From an uncultured Lachnospiraceae bacterium (GTDB lineage Bacteria > Bacillota > Clostridia > Lachnospirales > Lachnospiraceae), in the NCBI GenBank assembly GCA_947623905.1, contig CANQHX010000013.1, positions 1-33,879 of the forward strand: a DNA stretch of 33,879 bases, given 5' to 3'. The notes beneath the pieces were generated by a model. That model saw only the letters and a program-made list of their open reading frames with translations, did no database searches and was not told where the DNA came from. The position numbers and the translations under genes are program-made. This document shows positions 16,403-23,896 of this stretch, piece after piece (positions within the stretch are counted from its first letter, which is position 1; every line of letters starts with the position of its first letter).

Positions 16403-18316
16403 TCAAAATTCAAAGACAGCGGCGCCGTAAGGACTTAAGTCAAAGCCAAAGGAGAACGCCTGCCCGTCGCAGGGAGATTTCTCCGACTGGACGGTCTCCG
16501 GGTGGAACTTTCCGCTGCCGCCGTAGCGGGGATCGTCGCTGTCCAGGATCAGCTTGTACTGTTTCTTCTTGGGAACGCCCACCCGGTAGTCGGGATATTC
16601 CACGGGAGTGAAATTGACGATGAACAGCAGGCTCTTCCGTTTTGTGGAGCTGTAGCGCACAAAGCTGAAGATGCTGCGGTAGCTGTCGTTGGCGTTGATC
16701 CACTGGAATCCGGCAGGATCCCGGTCCAGCTCATACAGGCACTTATGCTGCCTGTAAATGTGCAGCAGATCCCGGTAGAACAGCTGCAGCTGGCGGTGCT
16801 CCGGCTCCTTCAGCAAAAACCAGTCCAGCTCTCGTTCCTCGCTCCATTCCCGCAGCTGGCCGAACTCCTGGCCCATGAACAGCAGCTTTTTGCCGGGGTG
16901 GCCCATCATAAAGGTATAGCCCGCCTTTAAGTTGGCAAACTTGTCCGGAAACTCGCCGGGCATCTTGTTGATCATGGAGCATTTCAGGTGTACCACCTCG
17001 TCGTGGGACAGCACGAGGATGTAATTTTCCGCCTGGTTATAGCTGATGGCGAAGGTCATTTTATTGTGGCAGCCGCTGCGGAAATAGGGATCCTGTTTCA
17101 TGTAATCCAGAAAATCATGCATCCAGCCCATATTCCACTTAAACGTAAACCCGAGGCCGCCGTCCTCGGGCCGGCCCGTTACCTGGGGCCACGCGGTGGA
17201 TTCCTCGGCTACCATGAGGGCGCCGGGATGCTTGCCCCGGAGCATGCTGTTCAGGTGCTTGAAAAATTCAATGGCTTCCAGATTCTCATTGCCGCCGTAT
17301 TTATTTGCCACCCACTGGCCGTCCTGTTTGCCGTAGTCGAGATACAGCATGGAAGCCACCGCGTCTACCCGCAGGCCGTCCAGATGGTACTGCTCCAGCC
17401 AGAACAGGGCGTTGGCGATGAGGAAGTTGCGCACTTCGTTTTTGCCGAAGTCAAATATCTTTGTGCCCCAGTCGGGATGTTCTCCCTTGCGGGAGTCAGC
17501 GTATTCAAACACGCAGCTTCCGTCAAAATTGGCCAGGCCGTGGGCGTCTCTGGGGAAATGGGCGGGCACCCAGTCCAGGATCACGCCGATGTTGTGCCGG
17601 TGGAGATAGTCGATGAGGTACATGAAGTCCTCCGGGCTGCCGTAGCGGGAAGTGGGGGCGTAGTACCCGGTGACCTGATAGCCCCAGGAGCCGTCAAAGG
17701 GGTGCTCCGCGATGCCCATGAATTCCACGTGGGTATACCCCATTTCCGTTATATATTCCGTGAGGGATTCGGCCAGCTCCCGGTAATTGTAGAAACGGTC
17801 ATTATCTTTGCCGTAGCCTTCATGACGGCGCCAGCTGCCGGGATGGCATTCGTAGATAGAGACAGGCCGGGACATGGGATCTACGGTATCCCGTTTGTTC
17901 ATCCAGCGGGTGTCCTTCCATGTGTACCCGGTAATATCTGTGATGACAGAAGCGTTGCCGGGCCGGAGTTCAAACGCGTTGCCGAAGGGGTCTGATTTGT
18001 ACAGCTTTTCCATGGCGCTGCTTAAGATGAGATATTTGTACATCTGCCCGGTCTTTGCCTCCGGCACGAACGCCTCCCAGATGCCAAGGGGCTCCAGCCG
18101 GGTCATGGGATGGCTTTCTTCATCCCAGCCGTTAAATTCCCCGATCACATGGACGTCTGCCGCGGCAGGTGCCCAGACGGCGAAATAGACGCCGGTAACG
18201 CTGCCGTTTTTTGCAGGATGGGCGCCCAGCTTCTTAAAAATGTCATAGTGGGTGCCCTGGCCGAATAAGTACATATCCAGATCTGTGACTTTCAGTTCTG
18301 CTAAATTCCGAATCAT
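16403..18316 (-). CDS. glgB: 1,4-alpha-glucan (glycogen) branching enzyme
   Basis: A 637-residue GH13 enzyme that makes alpha-1,6 branches in glycogen. In order: an N-terminal CBM48 domain (YFAVWAPAAADVHVIGEFNGW, about 44-64), then the catalytic barrel with HPGSWRRHEGYG, the GH13 blocks DWVPAHFP, GLRVDAVASMLYLDY (nucleophile D318), ALMVAEESTAWP (acid/base E371) and LVLSHDEVVH (D439), and a C-terminal beta domain. An ATG lies at 18320-18322 too, but AGAGGA stands 6 bases before the ATG at 18314-18316 and only about one base before the other, so the inner start is preferred. No other glycogen gene is next to it. It has a consensus promoter (18405-18433) and ends at the terminator 16311-16345. 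Confidence 0.96.
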   Translation of the reverse strand: MIRNLAELKVTDLDMYLFGQGTHYDIFKKLGAHPAKNGSVTGVYFAVWAPAAADVHVIGEFNGWDEESHPMTRLEPLGIWEAFVPEAKTGQMYKYLILSSAMEKLYKSDPFGNAFELRPGNASVITDITGYTWKDTRWMNKRDTVDPMSRPVSIYECHPGSWRRHEGYGKDNDRFYNYRELAESLTEYITEMGYTHVEFMGIAEHPFDGSWGYQVTGYYAPTSRYGSPEDFMYLIDYLHRHNIGVILDWVPAHFPRDAHGLANFDGSCVFEYADSRKGEHPDWGTKIFDFGKNEVRNFLIANALFWLEQYHLDGLRVDAVASMLYLDYGKQDGQWVANKYGGNENLEAIEFFKHLNSMLRGKHPGALMVAEESTAWPQVTGRPEDGGLGFTFKWNMGWMHDFLDYMKQDPYFRSGCHNKMTFAISYNQAENYILVLSHDEVVHLKCSMINKMPGEFPDKFANLKAGYTFMMGHPGKKLLFMGQEFGQLREWSEERELDWFLLKEPEHRQLQLFYRDLLHIYRQHKCLYELDRDPAGFQWINANDSYRSIFSFVRYSSTKRKSLLFIVNFTPVEYPDYRVGVPKKKQYKLILDSDDPRYGGSGKFHPETVQSEKSPCDGQAFSFGFDLSPYGAAVFEF

Positions 18317-18404
18317 TTTCATTCCTCTGATGCCCCCCGAACCGTTTCTTTATTATGCAGTATCATGGTGTGTGTCAGGCAGGATCTGCCTGTATGCTAT
18401 GTCC

Positions 18405-18433
18405 ATTGTATCGGAATATACAGGTGTTGTCAA
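18405..18433 (-). promoter_or_regulatory. Promoter of glgB
   Basis: On the minus strand a perfect TTGACA (18428-18433), 17-base spacer and TACAAT (18405-18410), about 90 bases before the start. The leader contains a 7-base-pair hairpin (18376-18392, loop GAT). Confidence 0.75.
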
Positions 18434-18568
18434 ATTACTTTTTTGCCTCCGGTCCCACGATCGGCACTTCACATATCACACAATCCGAAGGTTTTATGAT
18501 ACATGCAACATATTTCAAAAAATATATGTGATAATATAAAAATAATTATAATATTTACAAAAAATATC

Positions 18569-18598
18569 TGGACAAACCCATATGATGCATGCTATAAT
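18569..18598 (+). promoter_or_regulatory. Promoter of the Tad pilus operon
   Basis: TGGACA (18569-18574), 18-base spacer, perfect TATAAT (18593-18598). It is the only good promoter upstream of the eleven pilus genes and would give a leader of about 78 bases. Confidence 0.65.
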
Positions 18599-18682
18599 AC
18601 AATCGCTACATAACCAATGAGTGTATACACGATTTATGCAAATGTCACTATAGTTGAACTACAAAACGCGGTTGGATAAAGA

Positions 18683-19210
18683 TTGACCATCAAATTCATT
18701 TTTCTGATCTATCTCTTGATAGCAGCCGGAATGGACATATTCTCGCGCAAGGTAAATAACATATGGATTATCACAGGCATATTCCTGGCAGGGGCGCTGT
18801 TGTGTTTCCCCGGATCCGCCAGAAGCGTGGATTCCGTGTTGGCGTCTGCGGTCGTGTTACTGCTTGTATATCCTTTGTACCGGTACCGTATGATAGGCGC
18901 GGGGGACGGAAAGCTCATAGCGGTTACAGCATTTTTTACGTACCCCGGAGACTTTTTCCGCTGCCTGCTCTGGACCTTTATGATCGCCAGTGTATATGGA
19001 TATGGAAAAGATATATATTATGGCAGCGCTTTTGCGGGACTGGTAAAACTGAGGAATTATCTAACGGCGTGCTTTCGGGAAGGTCGGATATTGCCGTATG
19101 AAGTAGAAACAGACAAAAGGAGACAGTTGCCGCTGGCGGCGTTTTTGTTCATAGGTGTTTGTATTGTCTGGAGGCGGGACATTGAAACGTTATTATGTAA
19201 TCTGCGATGA
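18683..19210 (+). CDS. Prepilin peptidase, A24 family (TadV/CpaA type)
   Basis: A 175-residue polytopic membrane aspartic protease that would cleave the leader of the pilins encoded downstream. Both catalytic aspartates are visible: D18 in AAGMDIFSRKVNN and D75 in GAGDGKL (GxGDxK). Hydrophobic segments occupy about 3-17, 27-43, 50-66, 77-105 and 138-152. The start is TTG at 18683: an in-frame TAA lies two codons upstream, and the next ATG would remove the segment before D18; GGA at 18674-18676 is a weak ribosome site. It is the first gene of the Tad operon, and its end overlaps the start of the TadZ-like gene by 29 bases. Confidence 0.88.
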   Translation: MTIKFIFLIYLLIAAGMDIFSRKVNNIWIITGIFLAGALLCFPGSARSVDSVLASAVVLLLVYPLYRYRMIGAGDGKLIAVTAFFTYPGDFFRCLLWTFMIASVYGYGKDIYYGSAFAGLVKLRNYLTACFREGRILPYEVETDKRRQLPLAAFLFIGVCIVWRRDIETLLCNLR

Positions 19211-20198
19211 GGATGAAGCATATGTGAGACGTTTTTCCGAATATGTCAACGAGCACATGGAGGCGCCCTGTTTTATGCAGGCTTTTACCAATGCTGCCTC
19301 TCTGGAAGGCTTCTGCCGGAACCATGCGGTGGAGCTGCTTCTGGCGGGGGAGGCTGTGTGGGAGGAGACTGTGAATCTCACAGGGATCGGGCGCCGGGTG
19401 AAGCTGACGGAACAGCGTCCCGGCCAGGATGCGGCGTCCGAACAGCAGGTATACAGATACCAGTCGGTACAGACGCTTATGGACCAGGTTATGAGCAGCT
19501 TGAAAGAGCAGGATGGAGACAGAAGGAAAGACGGCGGCACCACCGTGATCGGAATATATTCGCCTGTGAAACGAAGCCTCAAATCCTCCTTCGGTCTGGC
19601 GCTGGGGCAGATATTATCCAGGGATCAGACTGTACTATACTTGTCCATGGAGATGTTTTCCGGCCTGTTAGGGCCCTGGCATCAAGGCAAGGCTTCGGAT
19701 CTTTCTGATATATTGTATTACGTCAGGCAGGGGAAAGCCCGGATGACACATTGGGCGGACACCTGTATCTGCAGGGTGGGAGTTCTGGACTGCATCTTTC
19801 CTCCCCTGTCTCCTCTTGATCTACAGGGAGCGGAAGAAAAAGACTGGAGGGCGCTGATGGAAGAGCTGACGGGAAACGGACGGTATCAGACGCTGATACT
19901 GGACATCGATGAGAGCAGCGGCGTGCTGCTGTATCTTCTCGGGTGCTGTCACCGTATTTATACCACAGTGCTGGAGGATTTTATATCCCGGGGCAGGATG
20001 GAGCAGTATGAACAGTTCCTGCGCCGGTCCGGTCATGAAGATATATGGAACAAGACGGTAACGATCAGGCCGCCCTTCCACAAAGGACCTGCCGATCCTT
20101 CCAGATATGTGGAGGAGCTGGCCTGGGGAGAGCTGGGTGATTATGTCAGAACGATTATCTGGGACAGCAGAGGAAGCGCAGCGGACAGAACGCCTTAG
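19182..20198 (+). CDS. TadZ/CpaE-like pilus assembly protein (MinD/ParA-like fold)
   Basis: A 338-residue cytosolic protein in the position of TadZ, which in other Tad systems localises the pilus machine at a cell pole. The first 110 residues look like a receiver-type domain (YYVICDEDEAYVRRFSEYVNEH); the second part resembles a MinD/ParA ATPase (VIGIYSPVKRSLKSSFGLALGQIL at about 122-145; TLILDID at 237-243). The Walker A loop is degenerate: YSPVKRSLKSS instead of KGGxGKT, though a Lys-Ser pair is kept. The start is taken as TTG 19182 with GGAGG 7 bases upstream; an earlier GTG at 19155 is possible but has no site. It overlaps tadA by about 60 bases. Assignment rests on fold pattern and gene order. 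Confidence 0.75.
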   Translation: MKRYYVICDEDEAYVRRFSEYVNEHMEAPCFMQAFTNAASLEGFCRNHAVELLLAGEAVWEETVNLTGIGRRVKLTEQRPGQDAASEQQVYRYQSVQTLMDQVMSSLKEQDGDRRKDGGTTVIGIYSPVKRSLKSSFGLALGQILSRDQTVLYLSMEMFSGLLGPWHQGKASDLSDILYYVRQGKARMTHWADTCICRVGVLDCIFPPLSPLDLQGAEEKDWRALMEELTGNGRYQTLILDIDESSGVLLYLLGCCHRIYTTVLEDFISRGRMEQYEQFLRRSGHEDIWNKTVTIRPPFHKGPADPSRYVEELAWGELGDYVRTIIWDSRGSAADRTP

Positions 20199-21384
20199 GA
20201 AGACCATACTGGGGCAGCTGGACCGTTCCAGAGAGGTGTCGGACGAGGAAGTGCTGTACACCATAGACAGGGTGCTTACCGGGGAGGGCAAAAGCGCGGG
20301 CTGGTCTCTCGCCCGGCGGGAGAAGGAAAGACAGGAGCTGTTTTATTCCCTCCGCAAGCTGGGGATCCTTCAGGAGCTCATCGACGATCCCGGGATAACG
20401 GAGATCATGATCAACGGCACGGAAGGTATTTTCATAGAGCAGAACGGCTGTATCCGACGGTGGGAAAAACAGTTTTTTTCCAGAGAAAGCCTGGAGAACA
20501 TCATTCAGCAGATGGTGGCCAGGACCAACCGGAGGGTCAACGAAGCCGATCCTATCGTGGATACCCGGCTGGAAAACGGATCCCGGGTCAATGTTGTGCT
20601 CCGTCCCGTGGCGCTGAACGGTCCGATCGTCACCATACGGCGTTTTCCCGACGATCCCGTTACCATGGAGCAGCTGCTGGCATGGGACAGTATCACCGGG
20701 GAGGCCGCGGCATTCCTGGAAAAGCTGGTGCAGGCCGGCTACAATATTTTTATCAGTGGCGGAACCGGTTCCGGTAAGACCACATTTCTCAATGTTTTAT
20801 CTAATTATATTCCCCCACAGGAACGTGTGATCACAATTGAAGACGCCGCGGAGCTGCAGCTGCGCAGCCAGCCTAATCTGGTGCGTCTGGAGACCAGGAG
20901 CGCCGGCAGTGACGGCACCGGCGCCATCACCATGGGACAATTGATCAAGTCCGCGCTGCGCATGCGGCCGGACAGGATCATCGTGGGGGAAGTGCGGGGC
21001 GGGGAAGCGCTGGATATGCTTCAGGCATTCAACACGGGGCATGACGGTTCTCTGTCCACCGGGCACGCCAACAGCGCGAGGGACATGCTCAGCCGTCTGG
21101 AGACTATGGTGCTTATGGGCATGGATCTTCCCCTGACAGCCGTGCGGAGGCAGATCGCATCGGGGCTGGATGTGATCGTGCACCTGGGCAGGATGCGGGA
21201 TCACACGAGGAAAGTGCTTGAGATCGGGGAGATCACAGGTTTTGTGCAGGGAGAGATACAGATCAGCCCGCTGTTCCGGTTTGAGGAGCAGTCCGGGGGA
21301 GGAGAAAAGGTAATGGGCAGGCTGGAACGCTGCGGCAGCCTGACGCATCTGCACAAACTGCAGCGGGCGGGGCTGGAACAGTGA
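20137..21384 (+). CDS. tadA: TadA/CpaF-type pilus assembly ATPase
   Basis: A 415-residue secretion ATPase that drives Flp pilus assembly at the inner face of the membrane. Motifs: Walker A SGGTGSGKTTF (around 207-217), Asp box ITIEDAAEL, Walker B IIVGEVRGGE (281-290) and His box TGHDGSLSTGH (300-310). The N-terminal domain contains GITEIMINGTEGIFIEQNG, typical of the CpaF family. The chosen start is GTG 20137 with GGGGAG exactly 6 bases upstream; an ATG at 20107 and another at 20143 are in frame, but their spacing is poor. Its 5' end lies inside the TadZ-like gene, and its stop overlaps the GTG start of tadB (GTGA), so all three are translationally coupled. Confidence 0.96.
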   Translation: MIMSERLSGTAEEAQRTERLRKTILGQLDRSREVSDEEVLYTIDRVLTGEGKSAGWSLARREKERQELFYSLRKLGILQELIDDPGITEIMINGTEGIFIEQNGCIRRWEKQFFSRESLENIIQQMVARTNRRVNEADPIVDTRLENGSRVNVVLRPVALNGPIVTIRRFPDDPVTMEQLLAWDSITGEAAAFLEKLVQAGYNIFISGGTGSGKTTFLNVLSNYIPPQERVITIEDAAELQLRSQPNLVRLETRSAGSDGTGAITMGQLIKSALRMRPDRIIVGEVRGGEALDMLQAFNTGHDGSLSTGHANSARDMLSRLETMVLMGMDLPLTAVRRQIASGLDVIVHLGRMRDHTRKVLEIGEITGFVQGEIQISPLFRFEEQSGGGEKVMGRLERCGSLTHLHKLQRAGLEQ

Positions 21385-22205
21385 AAAGGATCAAGCGGCT
21401 GGCGGAAAAGTTCAGAACGTACGGAGAAAAGGCTGTCCGGGGGCACTCGTCCGAGGAAGCGTCCCTGCCGGATTACAGCCGGTACGTATTCAGCAAAAAA
21501 CAATGGATGCTGGTACTGGCAAAGAGCGGGTTCCTTGTGGCGCTGCTGGCTTTTCTGTTTTACCGTTCCTGGTGGGCGGTGCCTGTTTTGTCTCCTCTGA
21601 CCGGAGTGGTCATAAGGCGCCGGAAGGAAAAATTAAAGAGAGAACGGCTGGAGGAACTGAACCGGCAGTTCCGCCAGGGCCTCCAGTGCGTCTCCTCCAG
21701 CCTGCGGGCCGGCTGGTCCGTGGAAAATGCTTTTCGGGAAGGGCTGAAGGATCTGTACTATATCTACGGTACGAACGCCCTGATCGTAAAGGAATTTGAA
21801 TACATTGCCCGGGGCGTGGAGCTCAATGAACCATTGGAATCCCTGTTGATCTCTTTCGGTGAGCGGAGCGGTCTGGAGGACGCGCGGATATTTGCCCAGG
21901 TGTTTTCCATGGCAAAGCGGACAAGGGGAGATGTGGCGCAGATCATGGCGCAGACGGCAGGGCGCATCGGGGACAAGATCCAGGTACAGCAGGAGATCCA
22001 TACATATCTTCACGGCAAGCAGCTGGAGCAGAAGATCATGAATGGGATGCCCTGCGGGATATTGCTGTACGTAGGCGTATGTTCCCCGGATTTCCTTGCC
22101 CCGCTGTACGGAAATATAACGGGCGCGGCCGTGATGACGGCGTGCCTGGCAGTTTATGGCGCGGCGGTGCTCCTTGCGGAAAAGATAGGGGACATACAGG
22201 TGTAG
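21381..22205 (+). CDS. tadB: TadB-type pilus platform protein (T2SS F domain)
   Basis: A 274-residue membrane protein, one of the two platform subunits on which TadA acts. Hydrophobic segments at about 41-78 flank the cytosolic T2SSF domain (about 95-215: QFRQGLQCVSSSLRAGWSVENAFREG, then EFEYIARGVELNEPLESLL and FAQVFSMAKRTRGDVAQIM); further membrane segments lie at about 223-242 and 246-268. The start is GTG at 21381, inside the stop of tadA. The gene ends 14 bases before the tadC start. Length and domain order are normal for TadB proteins of monoderm bacteria. Confidence 0.92.
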   Translation: MKRIKRLAEKFRTYGEKAVRGHSSEEASLPDYSRYVFSKKQWMLVLAKSGFLVALLAFLFYRSWWAVPVLSPLTGVVIRRRKEKLKRERLEELNRQFRQGLQCVSSSLRAGWSVENAFREGLKDLYYIYGTNALIVKEFEYIARGVELNEPLESLLISFGERSGLEDARIFAQVFSMAKRTRGDVAQIMAQTAGRIGDKIQVQQEIHTYLHGKQLEQKIMNGMPCGILLYVGVCSPDFLAPLYGNITGAAVMTACLAVYGAAVLLAEKIGDIQV

Positions 22206-22219
22206 ATACGGGAGGGAAC

Positions 22220-23671
22220 ATGATCATCTATGGGATCCTGACAGTCTGTCTGTGCATGTGGACGGCATTTTGCGTGAAACGTTTCGGATCCGGGGAAACC
22301 GGAAAAGGCGTGGCGAGATGGCTGGCAGCCACAGGCGGGTATACGGCCATGCTGCTGGTGGAGTTTTTTAAAAGGAAAAAGCGTCCGGCAAGGGGAGAAA
22401 ACCAGGCGGCCCGGGCACTGGAAATGCTCCAGCCCATGGAGCGCCCGGCACACAGAGAGTTCGCGTATTACAGGGAGGTCTGCGTATATGCGGCGGCGGC
22501 AGTCTGGATGATGATCTTGCTGGGGCTGCTGATGAGCGTTTCGGAGACATTTCAGTCCAGGGTGGACCGGATCTCCCGCGGCAGGGAAGATGCAAGCCAG
22601 GTAGAGCTGGAGGCTCATGTGGGGGATGAAGCAACGGTGCCTCTTATGATACAGCTGCAGCCGCAGGCATATACCAGGGAGCAGGTGGAAGAGCTGTTTG
22701 CCATGGGAGAAGAAAACCTGGAGCAGTGGATACTGGGCGACAATCCGTCTCTGGACGCGGTGAGCAGTGATCTGGATCTCATTGACCGGATCCCCGGCAC
22801 CGGCGTGTATATCGACTGGACGTCGGATGATTATGACATGATAGATGCCTCGGGCGCTGTTCATGTGGACAAGGTGCCGGAGGAAGGGAAAACGGTAACG
22901 CTGACGGCACGCTTTTCATATGAGGAACAGGAATATCTGTGTCAGACGGGAGTCCATGTGGTCCGGGGAGAGGAATCGGAGCAGGAACGGCTGGCCCGGC
23001 ATGTCAGGGAAGCGGTGGAGACGGCCGAGAAGGACAGCGCCGCGCAGCCGGTGATGGAACTGCCGGAGGAAGTGGACGGGAAAACCGTCTCTTACAGCCG
23101 GCCGGGCGGCATGAACAGCCATATGTGGCTGCTGCTGTGCATGTTTGTGCCGGCAGGCGTTTTCTACGGCAAACAAAAGGATCTGAAGAACCGGGTGGAA
23201 AAAAGAAACCGGCAGCTGCTTCTGGATTATCCGGAAATGCTGAGTAAATTTTCCCTGCTTTTGGAGGCTGGTATGACCATAAAAGGCGTCTGGGAGCGGA
23301 TCACCGCGGACTATGTGAAGCAGACCGGCAGGCAGCAGGCGAAGCGCCGTTATGTATATGAAGAGATGCTGTTTACGTGCCGGGAAATGGAAGGCGGTAT
23401 GTCCCAGCGGGAGGCCTATGACCGGTTTGGCAGACGGTGCGGGCTGCAGTCCTACATGCGGTTCGGATCCCTTCTCATACAGAATCTGCGGAAAGGAACG
23501 GGAGGCCTTGCCGGCCAGCTGCAGCTGGAGGCGGTGAGCGCCATGGAGGAGAGAAAGAAGATCGCCAGAGAACTGGGGGAGGAGGCGGGCACCAAGCTGC
23601 TGCTTCCCATGGGGATGATGCTGCTCATCGTGATCGTCATTCTGGTAGTGCCGGCATTTTTTGCGATGTAG
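22220..23671 (+). CDS. tadC: TadC-type pilus platform protein with large Ig-like insert
   Basis: A 483-residue membrane protein, the second platform subunit. The C-terminal 150 residues form the T2SSF domain (LLLDYPEMLSKFSLLLEAGM, about 333-352; GGLAGQLQLEAVSAMEERKK) ending in a membrane segment (460-481). The N-terminal part has membrane segments at 2-19 and 87-106. Between 107 and 300 lies an insert that by topology should face outward. Its second half (about 170-250: NPSLDAVSSDLDLI, GTGVYIDWTSDDYDMIDASG, KTVTLTAR) fits the pattern of atrophied bacterial Ig-like domains. Most TadC proteins are near 300 residues and lack it. The start at 22220 has GGAGGG 4 bases upstream; an in-frame extension to 22079 is a shadow of tadB. 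Confidence 0.9.
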   Translation: MIIYGILTVCLCMWTAFCVKRFGSGETGKGVARWLAATGGYTAMLLVEFFKRKKRPARGENQAARALEMLQPMERPAHREFAYYREVCVYAAAAVWMMILLGLLMSVSETFQSRVDRISRGREDASQVELEAHVGDEATVPLMIQLQPQAYTREQVEELFAMGEENLEQWILGDNPSLDAVSSDLDLIDRIPGTGVYIDWTSDDYDMIDASGAVHVDKVPEEGKTVTLTARFSYEEQEYLCQTGVHVVRGEESEQERLARHVREAVETAEKDSAAQPVMELPEEVDGKTVSYSRPGGMNSHMWLLLCMFVPAGVFYGKQKDLKNRVEKRNRQLLLDYPEMLSKFSLLLEAGMTIKGVWERITADYVKQTGRQQAKRRYVYEEMLFTCREMEGGMSQREAYDRFGRRCGLQSYMRFGSLLIQNLRKGTGGLAGQLQLEAVSAMEERKKIARELGEEAGTKLLLPMGMMLLIVIVILVVPAFFAM

Positions 23672-23728
23672 GGTGCGGATCGTGCCGGGAGGCTTCCGGA
23701 ATGTGAAAAAGAAGAAAGGAAAATGCGA

Positions 23729-23896
23729 ATGAAAGGCTGGAAAGATTTTTTACGGGAGGAGGACGCCGTAGGCGTGGTGGAGATCATATTGATCCTGGTG
23801 GTGCTGGTAGGACTGGTGATGATCTTTAAGAATCAGCTGACGTCTGTCATAAACAGCATGTTCAGCAAGATCACCAATCAGGCGAACCGGTTATGA
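23729..23896 (+). CDS. Flp1-like pilin (major pilus subunit candidate)
   Basis: A very short gene of 55 residues (57 if the ATG at 23723 is used). The sequence has a charged leader (MKGWKDFLREEDA), then GVVEIILILVVLVGLVMIF and a polar tail (KNQLTSVINSMFSKITNQ). This is the pattern of Flp1-type pilins of Firmicutes Tad loci: with Ala at -1, the conserved Glu falls at +5 of the mature protein, as expected for cleavage by an A24 peptidase. AAAGGA is 8 bases before the inner ATG but only about 2 before the outer, so the inner one is preferred. The stop overlaps the start of the DUF5702 gene (ATGA). It is likely to be the major subunit of the pilus. Confidence 0.9.
   Translation: MKGWKDFLREEDAVGVVEIILILVVLVGLVMIFKNQLTSVINSMFSKITNQANRL

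Larger units (their letters stand above)
18317..18682. other. 366-base divergent intergenic region, AT-rich in its right half
   Basis: This stretch between glgB and the pilus operon holds no gene that I can support. From about 18430 on it is markedly AT-rich against a GC-rich background. It contains both divergent promoters (18405-18433 minus, 18569-18598 plus) and an inverted pair TCACATAT (18469-18476) / ATATGTGA (18524-18531) about 45 bases upstream of the pilus promoter, which could be a regulator site. Confidence 0.6.

Noticed and set aside
22079-22219. N-terminal extension of tadC into tadB
   Set aside because: The added residues are the shifted frame of tadB; GGAGGG precedes the ATG at 22220.
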